Assembly (NCBI RefSeq): GCF_014400405.1
Contig: NZ_CP060496.1
Location: 806,001-870,000 of the forward strand
Direction: 5' to 3'
Origin: Brachybacterium sp. Z12
Lineage (GTDB): Bacteria; Actinomycetota; Actinomycetes; Actinomycetales; Dermabacteraceae
Length of the DNA: 64,000 nucleotides
Of this stretch, positions 19,349 through 29,077 are shown piece after piece. The notes under the pieces are model-generated. The model was not told where the DNA came from and did no database searches. It worked only from the letters and a program-made list of their open reading frames with translations. The translations under genes were made by a program, and so were the position numbers. Numbering within the stretch: position 1 is the stretch's first letter; every line of letters begins with the position of its first letter.

Positions 19349-20065
19349 ATGCGCTCGCGCAACGTCATAGACATGCACCTGGTCAATCGGATGCAGGCCT
19401 TCGGATGGCCGCTGATCGCCGTCGCGTTCGCCCTCGCGATCATGCTCGCGGTCGGCGCGATCGTCGGCTCCCGAGGCCCTGAGGCCCAAGCCGAGATGTA
19501 CTACGGACTGCAGTGGAACGGGGCGATCTTCGCTCTGTTGGGCCCGCTGATCGGCTACGGATTCACCTCCATGGGGCAGTACTTCCCCCTCGCGCTCGGA
19601 CTGGGCCTGACCCGCCGGGAGTTCGCCACCGGACTGAGCGTGGTGTTCCTGGGCAACGCGGTCATCTACTCGGTGCTGATCACCGTCGGCAAGACCATCG
19701 AGAAGGCGACCGAGGGCTTCGGCCTCAGTATCCGCTTCTTCGACGTGTTCTACACCAGCACCGGCGCACCGTGGCAGACCCTGCTGCAGACCTTCCTGCT
19801 GATCCTCACGGTGCTGTTCCTCGGTGCCGCGATCACCGCCGCCGTCCTCCGTTTCGGTCAGGTGTTCCTCTGGGTCGCTGCCGCCATCCTGGCGCTGATC
19901 GGCCTGGGGATCCTCTCGGGAGTGCTCCTCCTGGACGGCTTCGGTCGGGCCCTGCTGGATGTCCTCACCATGGGCTGGGGACCGTGGATGGTCGCGATCG
20001 CCGTGATCGGGGCGGTCTCGGCCGGTGCCTGGCTGGTGCTGGTGCGGCGCACGCAGGTGAGCTGA
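19349..20065 (+). CDS. ABC transporter permease (YtrA operon)
   Basis: 238 residues with about six hydrophobic segments (for example GWPLIAVAFALAIMLAVGAIVG, FATGLSVVFLGNAVIYSVLI, TFLLILTVLFLGAAITAAVL and WMVAIAVIGAVSAGAWLVLV). No signal peptide. GAGGAG precedes the ATG at 19349. Third gene of the regulator-ATPase-permease operon; one permease per ATPase suggests a homodimeric channel. Substrate unknown. Confidence 0.8.
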   Translation: MRSRNVIDMHLVNRMQAFGWPLIAVAFALAIMLAVGAIVGSRGPEAQAEMYYGLQWNGAIFALLGPLIGYGFTSMGQYFPLALGLGLTRREFATGLSVVFLGNAVIYSVLITVGKTIEKATEGFGLSIRFFDVFYTSTGAPWQTLLQTFLLILTVLFLGAAITAAVLRFGQVFLWVAAAILALIGLGILSGVLLLDGFGRALLDVLTMGWGPWMVAIAVIGAVSAGAWLVLVRRTQVS

Positions 20066-20155
20066 GGCAGGAGCGCGGACGGAGACCGAGTCTCCCCGCC
20101 CGGTCGCCTAGGGTGAAGAGGACTCCCACCCCGTCCCGAAAGGATGACCACCTCC

Positions 20156-20776
20156 ATGCGGAAGACCGCAGTGCTCCTGTCCACCCTCGCCCTGTCCACG
20201 CTCGCCCTGGCCGCGTGCGGAGGAGGTGCCGAGGAGGCCGACGAGAGCACCGCCCCGGCCACGGCCATCACCAGCGAGGAAGCCTCTGAGGAGGAGGCCG
20301 CCGCGGAGGCCGCCTCGGAGGTCGAGCAGCGGGAAGCTGAGGCCGCTGAGGAGGAAGCTTCCGAGAAGAAGAGCGCGGACGGGGCGACCGGAGCGTCGGA
20401 CCCGGGGCCTGCGGCAGAGGACGCAGTCATCCCGGCCGACGCCGTGGCGGAGCCCCCGCAGGAGATCGGTGCGTACTCCCTGATGGAGGGCAGCGGTCCC
20501 GCCCACATGTACTCCCACTCCGAGGAGAGCATCCTGATCAGCGTGGACTCCACCGTGCTCAGCTCTGACTACGAGACACTCGTCGCGGAGATCGAGACCG
20601 ACAACGTCCCCGCAGGAACCGGAAGCTGCGGGACCAATGAAGCCGGCAGCTCCATCACCTGCTACCAGCTCACCGAGGACGGCGTCATCACCCTGAACGC
20701 GGTGCCCGAGGAGATCAGCGTCGAGGAGATGGCCTTGTTCGTGAATCAGTATGCCGAGCAGGTCGGAGCCGCCTGA
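20156..20776 (+). CDS. acidic secreted lipoprotein
   Basis: 206 residues. Signal peptide and lipobox (LALAAC, Cys about residue 20), then a strongly acidic low-complexity linker of Glu/Ala repeats (about residues 30-80) and a folded C-terminal domain with two cysteines (GSCGTNEAGSSITCYQL) that could pair. A TAGGGT -10 lies at 20109-20114. ATG 20156 is preferred to 20144 because the purine-rich AAAGG site is then correctly spaced. Placed just after the ABC operon but with its own promoter. Function unknown. Confidence 0.7.
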   Translation: MRKTAVLLSTLALSTLALAACGGGAEEADESTAPATAITSEEASEEEAAAEAASEVEQREAEAAEEEASEKKSADGATGASDPGPAAEDAVIPADAVAEPPQEIGAYSLMEGSGPAHMYSHSEESILISVDSTVLSSDYETLVAEIETDNVPAGTGSCGTNEAGSSITCYQLTEDGVITLNAVPEEISVEEMALFVNQYAEQVGAA

Positions 20777-20798
20777 CAGTCGGCGGAGAGGGGCGACG

Positions 20799-21300
20799 AT
20801 GCCGGTTGTCCGCTACCAGGCGCTCGAGACCGGCTGGGTCCGCGGGGTGCTGGGGTGTGTCATGGCCTCCGATCCTGACCATGTTCGTCGGCGGCGCGGT
20901 GCTGCTCACGCTGGACTCGCTCGCTGGGATGCTCGGAGCCGTGATGTGCTGGGCGGTCGGAGTGCTCCTGGTCGTCATGCTCGTGATCGGCACCCGGGTC
21001 CAGTTCATCGTCGACGACGACGGCCTCACCCTGGTCCACTACCTTCGCACCCACCGGATCCCGTGGGAACAGATCGCAGTCATCGAGCAGAGCAACACGT
21101 ACTGGACCACAGGAGCCGTCGTCGTGGTGCTCAAGCATCCGCCTGGCCGCCGGATCACGGCGCTCGCGACCACAGATCGCCTGGCTCTGTACCGCGGGGA
21201 GAACCCCTTCCGCTTCATCGACTCCTTGGCCCAGCTGCGCTGGCCCGCCCAGGCCGCGATCGCCGCGCACCGGCGCTGGCTCGCCGCCTCATCGCGGTAG
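20799..21300 (+). CDS. membrane protein with bacterial PH-like domain
   Basis: About 166 residues if one extra G in the run at 20852-20855 is removed. Two adjacent hydrophobic segments (PPILTMFVGGAVLLTLDSL and VMCWAVGVLLVVMLVIG) lead into a bPH domain: GTRVQFIVDDDGLTLVHYLRTHRIPWEQIAVIEQ, TGAVVVVLKHPPGRRITALATTDR. This is the layout of actinobacterial PH-domain membrane proteins of unknown function. The N-terminal 18 residues depend on the frame correction. Confidence 0.62.
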
Positions 21301-21326
21301 ACTCTCGCGGGTGCCTTCGGGCACGA

Positions 21327-21414
21327 GGAGGGTTGTCAGAGCGGCCGAATGAGATGGTCTTGAAAACCATTGTGCAGTGACCCTGTACCGCGGGTTCGAA
21401 TCCCGCACCCTCCG
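21327..21414 (+). tRNA. tRNA-Ser (anticodon UGA)
   Basis: An 88-base cloverleaf with acceptor GGAGGGT pairing ACCCTCC at 21407-21413 plus discriminator G, D-loop CAGAGCGGCCGAAT, anticodon loop CTTGAAA (anticodon TGA) in an ATGGT/ACCAT stem, a long variable arm as required for serine tRNA, and T-loop GGTTCGAATCC. CCA is not encoded. A small TTCG-capped hairpin (21311-21324) lies just upstream. Confidence 0.96.
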
Positions 21415-21415
21415 C

Positions 21416-21985
21416 TCACCGCGGGCCCGCTGTCACCTCCGCTCGGGCCCACGCCGTGACCTCGGCCGCCAGTTCCCGGTCGAGGGCAACCTCCGAGCGG
21501 CGCAGGACCGTCGGCCGCCCCTGCAGGGAGCCGCGGCCATCGGGCCCGATGTACGAGCCGGGTGGCAGCGGCTGGGTGGCGGCGAACAGCACGGGACCCG
21601 CGCCGCGCTCCGCGGTCATCAGCTCGAGCCCGTCGGCCGACTCCCGGCGGCGTGCGGTGACGAGCCCGGCCACGTGGATCAGCAGGTCGATCCCACCTGG
21701 GCCGAGGGTACGAGCGATCTCCTCGGCCCCATCGCGCACCGAGGCGAGCTCCGCAAGGTCGAGCCTGGTCAGGCGTACAGCGCCCAGTCTGCCGGTCTCG
21801 CGCACGATCCGCGCGGCGACCACCTCGCCCTTCCCACGGTCGCGCACCGTCAGCACCAGATCGGCGCCCCACAGGGCGAGGCGGAGCGCTGCCTCACGCC
21901 CCAGTCCGTCGCTCGCGCCCGTCATCACGACGGTGTGGCCGGTCAGGTCGGGGGTGGGCAGGTGCTCCCATTCCACGGCACTCAT
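21416..21985 (-). pseudogene. short-chain dehydrogenase with central deletion, probably inactive
   Basis: 189 residues in one open frame, but about 100 short of the usual length. The N-terminal half is a normal SDR nucleotide-binding domain (HTVVMTGASDGLGREAALRLALWGADLVLTVRD, then LDLAELASVRDGAEEIARTL and GIDLLIHVAGL, where NNAG is expected). After ESADGLELMT it jumps to the family's C-terminal block (LFAATQPLPPGSYIGPDGRGSLQGRP). The segment with the catalytic Ser and Tyr-x-x-x-Lys is missing, so dehydrogenase activity is not expected. The frame is kept, so this is a real internal deletion rather than a base error. The stop lies two bases from the tRNA-Ser end. Confidence 0.6.
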
Positions 21986-22145
21986 CCGGCCAGCGTAGAG
22001 GGCTCGGTCCGGGGTGCCTCCGCCCCTTGATGAGCTTGATGAGTGCGGTCTCATGGCCGTCTTCGGAGGATCTCATCTGCGAGATGTTGTCTGAGGTCAT
22101 CACGAACAGCGTCCCGGAGAACGGGCCGACGGAGGAGAAATGACT

Positions 22146-22628
22146 ATGAGCACGAAGAAGACGATCTGGACCGTGGCGGCCGGTACCACCGCAGCAGTGC
22201 TGATGCCCGGGGTGGCATACGCGATGGCCACCGGAGGCACAGAGAAGGACGCGGAGGAGCCGGTCCAGGAGCAGGTCGCCGTGCAGATTGCGGAGAAGCC
22301 CGCTGAGGAGCCCGTGACCCTCTCGGCGTCGAGCCCCGCAGAGGTGGTGGCTGAGAGCTCGGGCCCTGCGAGCGAGATTCCGCCGGTCGAGCAGATGATG
22401 ACGGCCAACAGCCCGTTCTCCGCGCAGTCCGCGATGTCGGCCCAGTCCGCACCGTCGGCGGTGTCAGCGCAGTCCGCCCCGTCGGCTCCCTCCGCGATAT
22501 CCGCGATCTCTGCTCAGTCCGCTCAGTCCGCTCAGTCCGCCCAGTCTGCCCAGTCGGCGCAGTCCGCTCCCTCCGCACCGAGCCCCGTCTCCGCGGATTC
22601 CCCGCAGTCCCCGGGCTCGGCCGGCTGA
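22146..22628 (+). CDS. secreted Ser-Ala-Gln repeat protein
   Basis: 160 residues. A signal-peptide-like N-terminus (TIWTVAAGTTAAVLMPGVAYA, cleavage after AYA) precedes an acidic segment and then an almost pure Ser/Ala/Gln/Pro tail in which SAQ is repeated many times. The strictest DNA repeat is a 9-bp unit (TCC-GCT-CAG type) at 22509-22562. No membrane anchor or sorting signal. ATG 22146 has GGAGGAG at 22131-22137 in ideal spacing; ATG 22140 is too close. No recognised family; an extended wall-associated or secreted linker protein is possible. Confidence 0.55.
   Translation: MSTKKTIWTVAAGTTAAVLMPGVAYAMATGGTEKDAEEPVQEQVAVQIAEKPAEEPVTLSASSPAEVVAESSGPASEIPPVEQMMTANSPFSAQSAMSAQSAPSAVSAQSAPSAPSAISAISAQSAQSAQSAQSAQSAQSAPSAPSPVSADSPQSPGSAG
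22509..22562 (+). repeat. six in-frame 9-bp repeats coding Ser-Ala-Gln
   Basis: Six consecutive 9-base units inside the secreted repeat protein encode Ser-Ala-Gln. The first three are nearly identical (GCT-CAG-TCC), the rest differ at third positions. Copy number could change by slippage without breaking the frame. Confidence 0.8.
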
Positions 22629-22699
22629 CCCTGCCCCTCGGCCCCGCGTAGCATGCGTGCCACGACGCCCTTCCGGCCGCTTCAGAGGAGATGGCAACG

Positions 22700-24419
22700 A
22701 TGGCCCAGTACACAGGTGTGGCAGTCAGTCCCGGCCGAGTGATCGGGAGGATCCGGTCGATGGCGCCGCCGGTCGCGGAGCCGCCCGCGGGCGAGAAGCT
22801 GGCCGAGGTCTCCAATGCCGCGGCCGAGGCCGGGCGGATCCCCACCGCGGCCGCCGCAGTGCAGGTCGCTCGCTCATCAGGCTGGCCGAGCGCGCCACCG
22901 GCGAGGGGAAGAAGATCCTCGAAGCCACCGCGCAGATGGCCGCAGACCCCTCGCTCACCGAGACCGCGCAGGGCCTCGTCCACTCCGGCGGGAAGACCCC
23001 GGAGCGAGCTGTGTGGGAGGCCGGTGACCAGGTCGCCACCATGCTCGAGGGACTCGGCGGCTACATGGCCGAGCGCGCCACCGACGTGCGTGACGTGCGC
23101 GCCCGCATCGTGGCCGAACTGCGGGGCGAACAGGCCCCCGGCATCCCCGAGAGCGAGGAGCCGTTCGTGCTCACCGCGATCGATCTCGCACCCGCCGACA
23201 CCGCCACCCTCGACCCTGATCGGGTGATCGCGCTGATCACCTCCGACGGCGGGCCGCAGTCGCACACCGCGATCCTCGCCCGTCAGCTGGGGCTGCCCGC
23301 GATCGTCGCCGCCAAGAGCATTCACGAGTTCGACGACGGCACCGAGGTGTTCGTCGACGCCGGCCTCGCACCATCACCGACGAGGTCACCGAAGAGCACC
23401 ACCGCTTCTCCACGGCGTGGACCGAGCTGCAGCGGAACCCGCTGACCTATGAGGGCGGGGGAGGAGTGCTGGCCGACGGCACCCGCGTGCAGCTGCTGGC
23501 CAACATCGGCGGCGCGAAGGATGCCGAGAAGGCCGCCGCCGCGAACGCCGACGGGGTGGGGCTGTTCCGCACAGAGTTCCTGTTCCTGGACCGTGAGGAC
23601 GAACCGGGCGTCGAGGAGCAGACGGCCGCCTACGCCGAGACGTTCGCGCACCTGCCGGGCAAGAAGGTTGTGGTGCGCACCATCGACGCAGGCGCCGACA
23701 AGCCGCTGCCCTTCCTGACCAACGCCGATGAACCCAACCCCGCGCTCGGCGTGCGCGCTTACCGCACCTCCTGGGAGAAGCGCTCGGTGCTGACCAACCA
23801 GCTCGACGCGATCGCCGCCGCTGCGGCGCAGTCCGAGGCGAAGCCCTGGGTGATGGCGCCGATGATCGCGACCGTTCCCGAGACCGAGGACTTCGTGGCG
23901 CTCTGCCGCGAGCGTGGACTCGAACCTGCAGGGATCATGGTCGAGACCCCCGCCGCGGCGATCACCGCGGACCGCCACCTGACCGCGTGCGACTTCGCCT
24001 CCATCGGCACCAACGACCTCACCCAGTACACGATGGCCGCGGATCGTCAGCTCGGCTCGCTCGCTCACCTGAACAACCCGTGGCAGCCCTCCGTGCTGTC
24101 CCTGGTGAAGGCCACCTGCGACGGTGCCCGGACCGCGGGCGGTGACCCCGACGCCTTCGGGGAGAGCGCGAACAAGCCCGTCGGCGTGTGCGGCGAGGCG
24201 GCAGGCGATCCCGGCCTCGCGGTGGTGCTCGTGGGCCTGGGCGTGAACAGCCTGTCGATGACCCCGCGTTCGCTGCCCGCCGTGGCGAAGGTGCTCTCCA
24301 CCGTGACGCTCGAGCAGGCGCAGCAGCTCGCACGCAAGGCCGTCGCCGCCCGCACCGCGGAGGACGCGGTCAGCGCCGTCCGCGCCGACCTGCCGATCCT
24401 GGGAGAGCTGGGGCTGTGA
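22700..24419 (+). CDS. ptsI: PTS phosphoenolpyruvate-protein phosphotransferase (enzyme I)
   Basis: About 573 residues once missing bases near 22874 and 23369 are restored. Transfers phosphate from PEP to HPr. N-terminal HPr-interacting domain; phosphorylated His about residue 189 in GGPQSHTAILAR; PEP-binding TIM barrel with GVGLFRTEFLFLDRE, PWVMAPMIATVPET, GIMVETPAAAI, FASIGTNDLTQYTMA and KPVGVCGEAAGDP (catalytic Cys). AGGAG upstream fits ATG 22700 better than 22691. Convergent with ptsH, separated by a strong hairpin. Confidence 0.93.
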
Positions 24420-24484
24420 CGCGGCCCTGAGCAGGGACGCGGGCCGCGTGCCCGCTCCTGGCCGTGCCCGCCCCTTCCCCGCGA

Positions 24485-24548
24485 CACGCGCATCGAGACC
24501 ACCGATCTCTGCCGGAAATGGCAGGAATCGGTGGTCTCGATGCGCGTG
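24485..24548. terminator. 64-bp near-perfect palindrome, bidirectional terminator between ptsI and ptsH
   Basis: Perfect 22-base arms (24485-24506 and 24527-24548) flank a second stem CTGCC/GGCAG with loop GGAAAT. Placed midway between convergent ptsI and ptsH. No strong T-run, as is usual in GC-rich actinobacteria. The rest of the 230-base gap holds a duplicated GC-rich 10-mer near 24565-24585 and nothing else obvious. Confidence 0.8.
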
Positions 24549-24651
24549 CGGGGCGTGTTCGTAGCGGGGCGAGGCGGGGCGAGGCGTGTTGCCCGGTCAG
24601 GCGCGGGGAGCGGGCGGGAGCGGGCCCGGTCGGGAGTGGGCGCTCCCGGGA

Positions 24652-24924
24652 TCACTCGTCGGCGTCGAGGTCCTTCTCCAGGAGGTCGGCCAGGGCGTTG
24701 ACCGACTCCTCGGCACCCTCACCCTCCGCGCGCAGGGTGACCTCGTCGCCCTTGCCGGCACCGAGGGTCATCAGCATCAGCATGCTGGAGGCCTGCACGG
24801 CGTTGCCGTCGGCCTTCTCGATGGTCACGGTCGCGGGCTGCTCCGCCGCGGCCTGGGCGAAGATGCCGGCGGGACGTGCGTGGAGCCCGGAGGCGCTGGC
24901 GATCTCGACTGTCCGCTCTGCCAT
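24652..24924 (-). CDS. ptsH: PTS phosphocarrier protein HPr
   Basis: 90 residues, unbroken. His15 in SGLHARPAGIF is the phosphorylation site; Ser46 in QASSMLMLMTLG is the regulatory site in Firmicutes HPr. Carries phosphate from enzyme I (22700-24419) to the mannitol enzyme II encoded upstream in the same operon. GAAAGG lies 8 bases before the ATG. Last gene of mtlA-mtlD-ptsH, 47 bases after mtlD. Confidence 0.95.
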   Translation of the reverse strand: MAERTVEIASASGLHARPAGIFAQAAAEQPATVTIEKADGNAVQASSMLMLMTLGAGKGDEVTLRAEGEGAEESVNALADLLEKDLDADE

Positions 24925-24971
24925 GGTGCGTGCCTTTCGCTGGGGTCGCCGCGGTGAGCGCGACGTCGGAG

Positions 24972-26123
24972 TCACTCGGTGTGACCGGAATATACCCCGG
25001 CGATGCGTGCACGCACCTCGGGGAAGAGTGGATGGGCGGGCTCGAGGCCGGTGATCTCCGTGGTCGCGATGCCAGCATCGGAGGAGGAGCGCAGGATTTG
25101 CTGCAGACGCTCGACCTCCTCGTCCCCCTCGGGGGTGAAGACCAGCGCGGCGGAGAGGGAGGACAGCAGGGCGTCGTGCCCCATATTGCGCTCGGCCAGG
25201 ACGGCGGCCGGGCCGATGATGCGGTCCTCGCGCGAGAGCTTGCGCAGCGGGGACCGCCCCACCCGCTCAACCGGATCCGGCAGGGCGGTGTTCGCGAAAC
25301 GCCCCAGCACCTTGGTGCGGTAGGCGGCCATCTCCTCCTCGGCGAAGCCGTGCTCGGCCACCAGCAGCGCAGAGGTCTCCGCGAGCGCCGCCTCGACCTC
25401 GCGCGCGACCGCCGGGTCCGTGATCGAGTCCGCGATCGTCGCGTGCCCCGCGGCCCAGCCGTGCCAGGCGGTGGTGGCGTGGCCGGTGTTTACCGTGAAC
25501 AGCTTGCGCTCGATGTACGGGCCCAGCGCATCGACCCAGGTGATCCCCGGGATATCGGGCTCATGCCCCTCGAAGGGGCCCCTCTCCACCGCCCACTCGT
25601 AGAAGTCCTCCACGGTGACATCCAGGCCTGCGCCCTCGGCCTGGACCGGCACGATCCTGTCCACCGCGGTGTTGGCGAACAGGGCCCGCTCTTCGAGGTC
25701 GTCACCCTGGTACGCGGAGCGGATCTCCTGCTCCAGCAGATCCGTCGCATTGATCGCGTTCTCGCAGGCGAGCACGGCCAGGCGAGGAGCTCCCACCGGG
25801 CGGGCGGCGATCCCTGCGGCGATGGCCGGCGCGACGAATCGCAGGATGGGTGCGCCGACGGCCGTGGTCACCAGCTCCGCAGAGGCGATCTCGTCGGTGA
25901 GGGCCTGCGGATCCTGCGCGGAGTTCACCGCGCGGAACCCGTCGACCGTGGTGCTGGTGGCGTGCTGCCCCACGGTGCGCACCTGATAGGAGTCGGCCTC
26001 CTGCAGCTGCTCGACGAGCTCGGCGGCGACGTCGGAGAACACCACCTCGTACCCCGCCTCGTGCAGCAGCAGTCCCACGAAGCCGCGGCCGATGTTCCCG
26101 GCCCCGAAATGCACTGCTCTCAT
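24972..26123 (-). CDS. mtlD: mannitol-1-phosphate 5-dehydrogenase
   Basis: 383 residues, unbroken, normal length. Oxidises mannitol 1-phosphate to fructose 6-phosphate with NAD. N-terminal Rossmann motif [14 protein letters not shown] (residues 4-17), [11 protein letters not shown], and the catalytic Lys region [19 protein letters not shown] of the polyol-specific long-chain dehydrogenases. ATG 26123 is the family start. Only four bases separate it from the mtlA stop, so the genes are co-transcribed. Confidence 0.95.
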   Translation of the reverse strand: MRAVHFGAGNIGRGFVGLLLHEAGYEVVFSDVAAELVEQLQEADSYQVRTVGQHATSTTVDGFRAVNSAQDPQALTDEIASAELVTTAVGAPILRFVAPAIAAGIAARPVGAPRLAVLACENAINATDLLEQEIRSAYQGDDLEERALFANTAVDRIVPVQAEGAGLDVTVEDFYEWAVERGPFEGHEPDIPGITWVDALGPYIERKLFTVNTGHATTAWHGWAAGHATIADSITDPAVAREVEAALAETSALLVAEHGFAEEEMAAYRTKVLGRFANTALPDPVERVGRSPLRKLSREDRIIGPAAVLAERNMGHDALLSSLSAALVFTPEGDEEVERLQQILRSSSDAGIATTEITGLEPAHPLFPEVRARIAGVYSGHTE

Positions 26124-26127
26124 CGGA

Positions 26128-28202
26128 TCACTCCTTCTCATCGCCGAGGATCTCGAGGATCTCCTCGGTCGTGGTGGCGTTCTCGAGGCGTTCCACCTGG
26201 GCGGGGTCCGAGAAGGTCATCGCGACCTTCTGCAGTAGCGTCAGGTGCTCGTTGCCCACGCCCGCGATGCCGATCACGAAGGTGGTGGGGTTGCCGTTCC
26301 AGTCGATCCCGCCGGGGTAGCGCACGAAGGACATCGCCGAGCGCTTGATGGAGGACTTCGCCTCGTTGGTGCCGTGCGGGATCGCCAGGCCGTTGCCCAT
26401 GAACGTCGAGACGCTGGCCTCGCGGTCATGCATCGCGGCGACATAGCTCTCGTCCACCGCGCCGGCGGCGACCAGCAGGGCGCCGGCCTCGTCGATGCCG
26501 GTGGCGGAGTCGCTCGCGGTCCCGTCCAGGATGATGCTGGCGGGCGCGAGGATCTCTGGCTCGTCGGCCGGGCGCTCGGCGGCGTGACGGCCGCGCGGCG
26601 GCTCCGGCTCGGTGGAGTCGCCCTGCGTGGTCTCCTCCGCGTCCCCGGCGTCCCCGGCGTCGGGCGTGCTGCGCTGCTCCACCAGCTCCACCACCTCGTC
26701 GTAGCGGGGCGAGTTCATGAACTGGTCCACGCTCACGTGCACCGCGGAGCCGGTGCGCTGGCGGGCACGGTCGGTGAGTTCCTTCTGCGTCACCACCACG
26801 TCCCACTCGTCGCTCAGGCTCGAGATGGCCTTGTTCGTGACTTCGACATCGCCGAATCCGGCGGCGCGCACCTTCTTGCGCAGCACCGTCGCGCCCATCG
26901 CGGAAGAACCCATCCCCGCGTCGCAGGCGAAGACGATCTTCCGGATCGGTCCGGTGTGCCCGGAAGCGTCGGCCGCAGTGCCGGCGCCCGCCCCGGTCAG
27001 CGCTCCGGCGACGGAGGACTTCTTGCCCTTCATCTGCTCCATCTTCGCGGTGGCGGCGCCGATGTCCCCGTCGTCCTGCTTGCCGATCTTCAGCAGCAGG
27101 GCGGCGAGCACGAAGCTGACCGCGGCCGCTGCGGCCACGGCGAGGGCGATGCCGAGATAGGAATCGCGGGCGGCGACGACGAAGATCGCGACGATCGAGC
27201 CGGGGGCAGCCGGTGACTGCAGTCCCGTTCCGAAGACGACGTTGACCGCGACGCCTGCCATTCCGCCGCCGACCGCAGCCAGGATCAGCAGCGGCTTCAT
27301 GAGCACGTAGGGGAAGTAGATCTCGTGAATGCCGCCGAAGAACTGGATGATCGCTGCGCCCGGGGCGGTGGCGCGGGCAGCGCCCTTTCCGAAGATCGAG
27401 TATGCGAGCAGGATGCCGAGGCCCGGGCCGGGATTCGCCTCGAGCAGGAACAGCACTGACTTGCCGTTCACGGCCGCGTCGGAGATCCCGAGGGGGTGAG
27501 AACGCCGTGGTTGATGGCGTTGTTGAGGAAGAAGACCTTCGCCGGCTCGATCAGCAACGAGACCAGAGGCAGCAGACCGGCGTTGACCAGGCCGGCGACG
27601 CCATCGGCCAGCAGGGTCATCAGCCCGTTCACCAGCGGAGCGAGACCGAAGAACCCGGCGATCAGCAGGATGAAGCCGAGGATTCCGGCGGAGAACATGT
27701 TCACCAGCATTTCGAAACCGGCCGGGATGTGGTCCTGCCACAACCGGTCGAGCTTCTTCATGACCCAGGCGGCGAGGGGCGCCATGATCATGGCGCCGAT
27801 GAACATGTGAACCTCGGGCAGGGCCTCGAAGGCTCCCTCGGCATTGCCCGCGGCGAGCCACTTCTCGAGCTCGGCGGCATTCTCCTGGGCGATCAGCCAG
27901 TCGGAGCCGGCGATCACGCCCATGGTCGCGATCACACCGACCACGGCGCCGCGCGCCTCGTAGATCATGCGGCCGCCGGTGTTGGCGATCAGCAGCGGCA
28001 GCAGGTAGTGGATCATCGGGTCGACCGCGCTCGCGAGCGGTGCGTTCGGGGTCCAGCCCTTGGGGATGAACAAGGCCGTCAGGAGACCCCACGCGATCAG
28101 CGCCGGAATGTTCGGCATCACCATGTTCGACAGCGAGGTGCCGACCTTCTGCAGCGCCACGCGTGGACTGAATCCGGGCTTGGCCTCAGTGGCTGTGCTC
28201 AT
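26128..28202 (-). CDS. mtlA: PTS mannitol-specific enzyme IICBA
   Basis: About 691 residues after restoring a C opposite the G run at 27492-27496. Imports and phosphorylates mannitol. Enzyme IIC (residues 1-340) has the expected helices and [14 protein letters not shown], where the break falls, then [18 protein letters not shown] has its phosphocysteine about residue 425 in [18 protein letters not shown] has its active His about residue 610 in [14 protein letters not shown]. The linker before IIA is long and acidic. First gene of mtlA-mtlD-ptsH. No mtlR-type activator is seen nearby. Confidence 0.94.
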
Positions 28203-28316
28203 GCCATGTCCTCATCGACAGTCGACGGGGACCCGTCGAGCGGCTGGGCGCACCGGGTGGCGCGCTGCGACCGGGAGAGCGGCCCCGCGGAAGAGCTGCT
28301 CCATCGGCGTGAGTGC

Positions 28317-28322
28317 AGTGTA
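28317..28322 (-). promoter_or_regulatory. possible -10 box (TACACT) for the mtlA operon
   Basis: On the minus strand TACACT lies about 115 bases before the mtlA ATG, leaving an untranslated leader of roughly 100 bases. No clear -35 and no catabolite-type operator is recognised. Confidence 0.3.
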
Positions 28323-28350
28323 GGCCGACGGGGCCTCGGGAGGACAGGAC

Positions 28351-28968
28351 TCAGACAGAGCCGGGCTGGTCTTCGCGGGTGCTGCGCCACCGCCGGAATG
28401 ACACGACGGTCAGCGCGATCACCGCGGCCCAGGAGACTGCGACGACGATCCCGTTCAGCAGCGAGGGCTCGGCGATGAAGGCCCCGATCGCGACCAGGGA
28501 GAGCTGTCCGGGCAGCGAGGACAGCGCGGTGGCGACCAGGAAGTCGTGACTGCGGATGCCGAGCGCTCCGCTGCCGTAGTTCACCGGCCAGTACGGCACG
28601 CCGGGCATCAGCCGCAGGGTGCACACGGCGAAGAAGCCACCTCCCTCGAGCCGCTCCTCGACCATCCGGGCGTGACCGCCGAGCATGCGAAGCACCGTCT
28701 CGCGGCCCAGGGCGCGGGCGAGCCAGTACGCGCCATAACAGCCGATCACCACGCCGATCAGCGAGAGCAGGGTGCCCACCGGCAGCCCGAAGACCAGCCC
28801 GCCGGTGACCGCCATGATCGTCACCGGGATCGGGGTGAGGGCGACCACTGCGTACAGGGCGATGAAGGCGAACAGACCCCACACGCCCAGCGCTGCGATC
28901 TGGGACTGCAAGGTGCTCAGCTCGGGCAGGCGGACGTTGAACGCGAGCCAGAGCATCGCCAGCATCAC
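28351..28968 (-). CDS. TVP38/TMEM64 (VTT domain) membrane protein
   Basis: 205 residues. Hydrophobic segments at the N-terminus (MLAMLWLAF), GLFAFIALYAVVALTPIPVTIMAVTGGLVFG, GTLLSLIGVVIGCYGAYWLARALGRE and LSSLPGQLSLVAIGAFIAEPS match the VTT/DedA-like fold, including the conserved FAVCTLRLMPGVPYWPVNYGSG loop. Such proteins act in lipid handling or as transporters; exact role unknown. The reading frame stays open upstream without a standard start, so the N-terminus may be longer. Confidence 0.82.
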   Translation of the reverse strand: MMLAMLWLAFNVRLPELSTLQSQIAALGVWGLFAFIALYAVVALTPIPVTIMAVTGGLVFGLPVGTLLSLIGVVIGCYGAYWLARALGRETVLRMLGGHARMVEERLEGGGFFAVCTLRLMPGVPYWPVNYGSGALGIRSHDFLVATALSSLPGQLSLVAIGAFIAEPSLLNGIVVAVSWAAVIALTVVSFRRWRSTREDQPGSV

Positions 28969-28996
28969 CAGGACCAGGGCGATGTTGCGCAGGATC

Positions 28997-29028
28997 GATC
29001 CCCAGGGCGTGCTGTCTCCCTGGGGATC
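28997..29028 (-). terminator. hairpin downstream of the ABM gene
   Basis: GATCCCCAGGG (28997-29007) pairs perfectly with CCCTGGGGATC (29018-29028) around a 10-base loop, about 50 bases after the stop of the ABM gene. Likely ends that transcript before the TVP38 gene. Confidence 0.5.
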
Positions 29029-29077
29029 GGCGGCTGCGGGATCGGTCGTCGGTCTCCGCGCTCTGTGCCGGGGAATC

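Noticed and set aside
22509..22562. Tandem repeat considered as a CRISPR array
   Set aside because: 9-bp in-frame coding units with no spacers.
24565..24585. Duplicated GC-rich 10-mer downstream of the ptsI terminator
   Set aside because: Only two copies, low complexity; no evidence of function.
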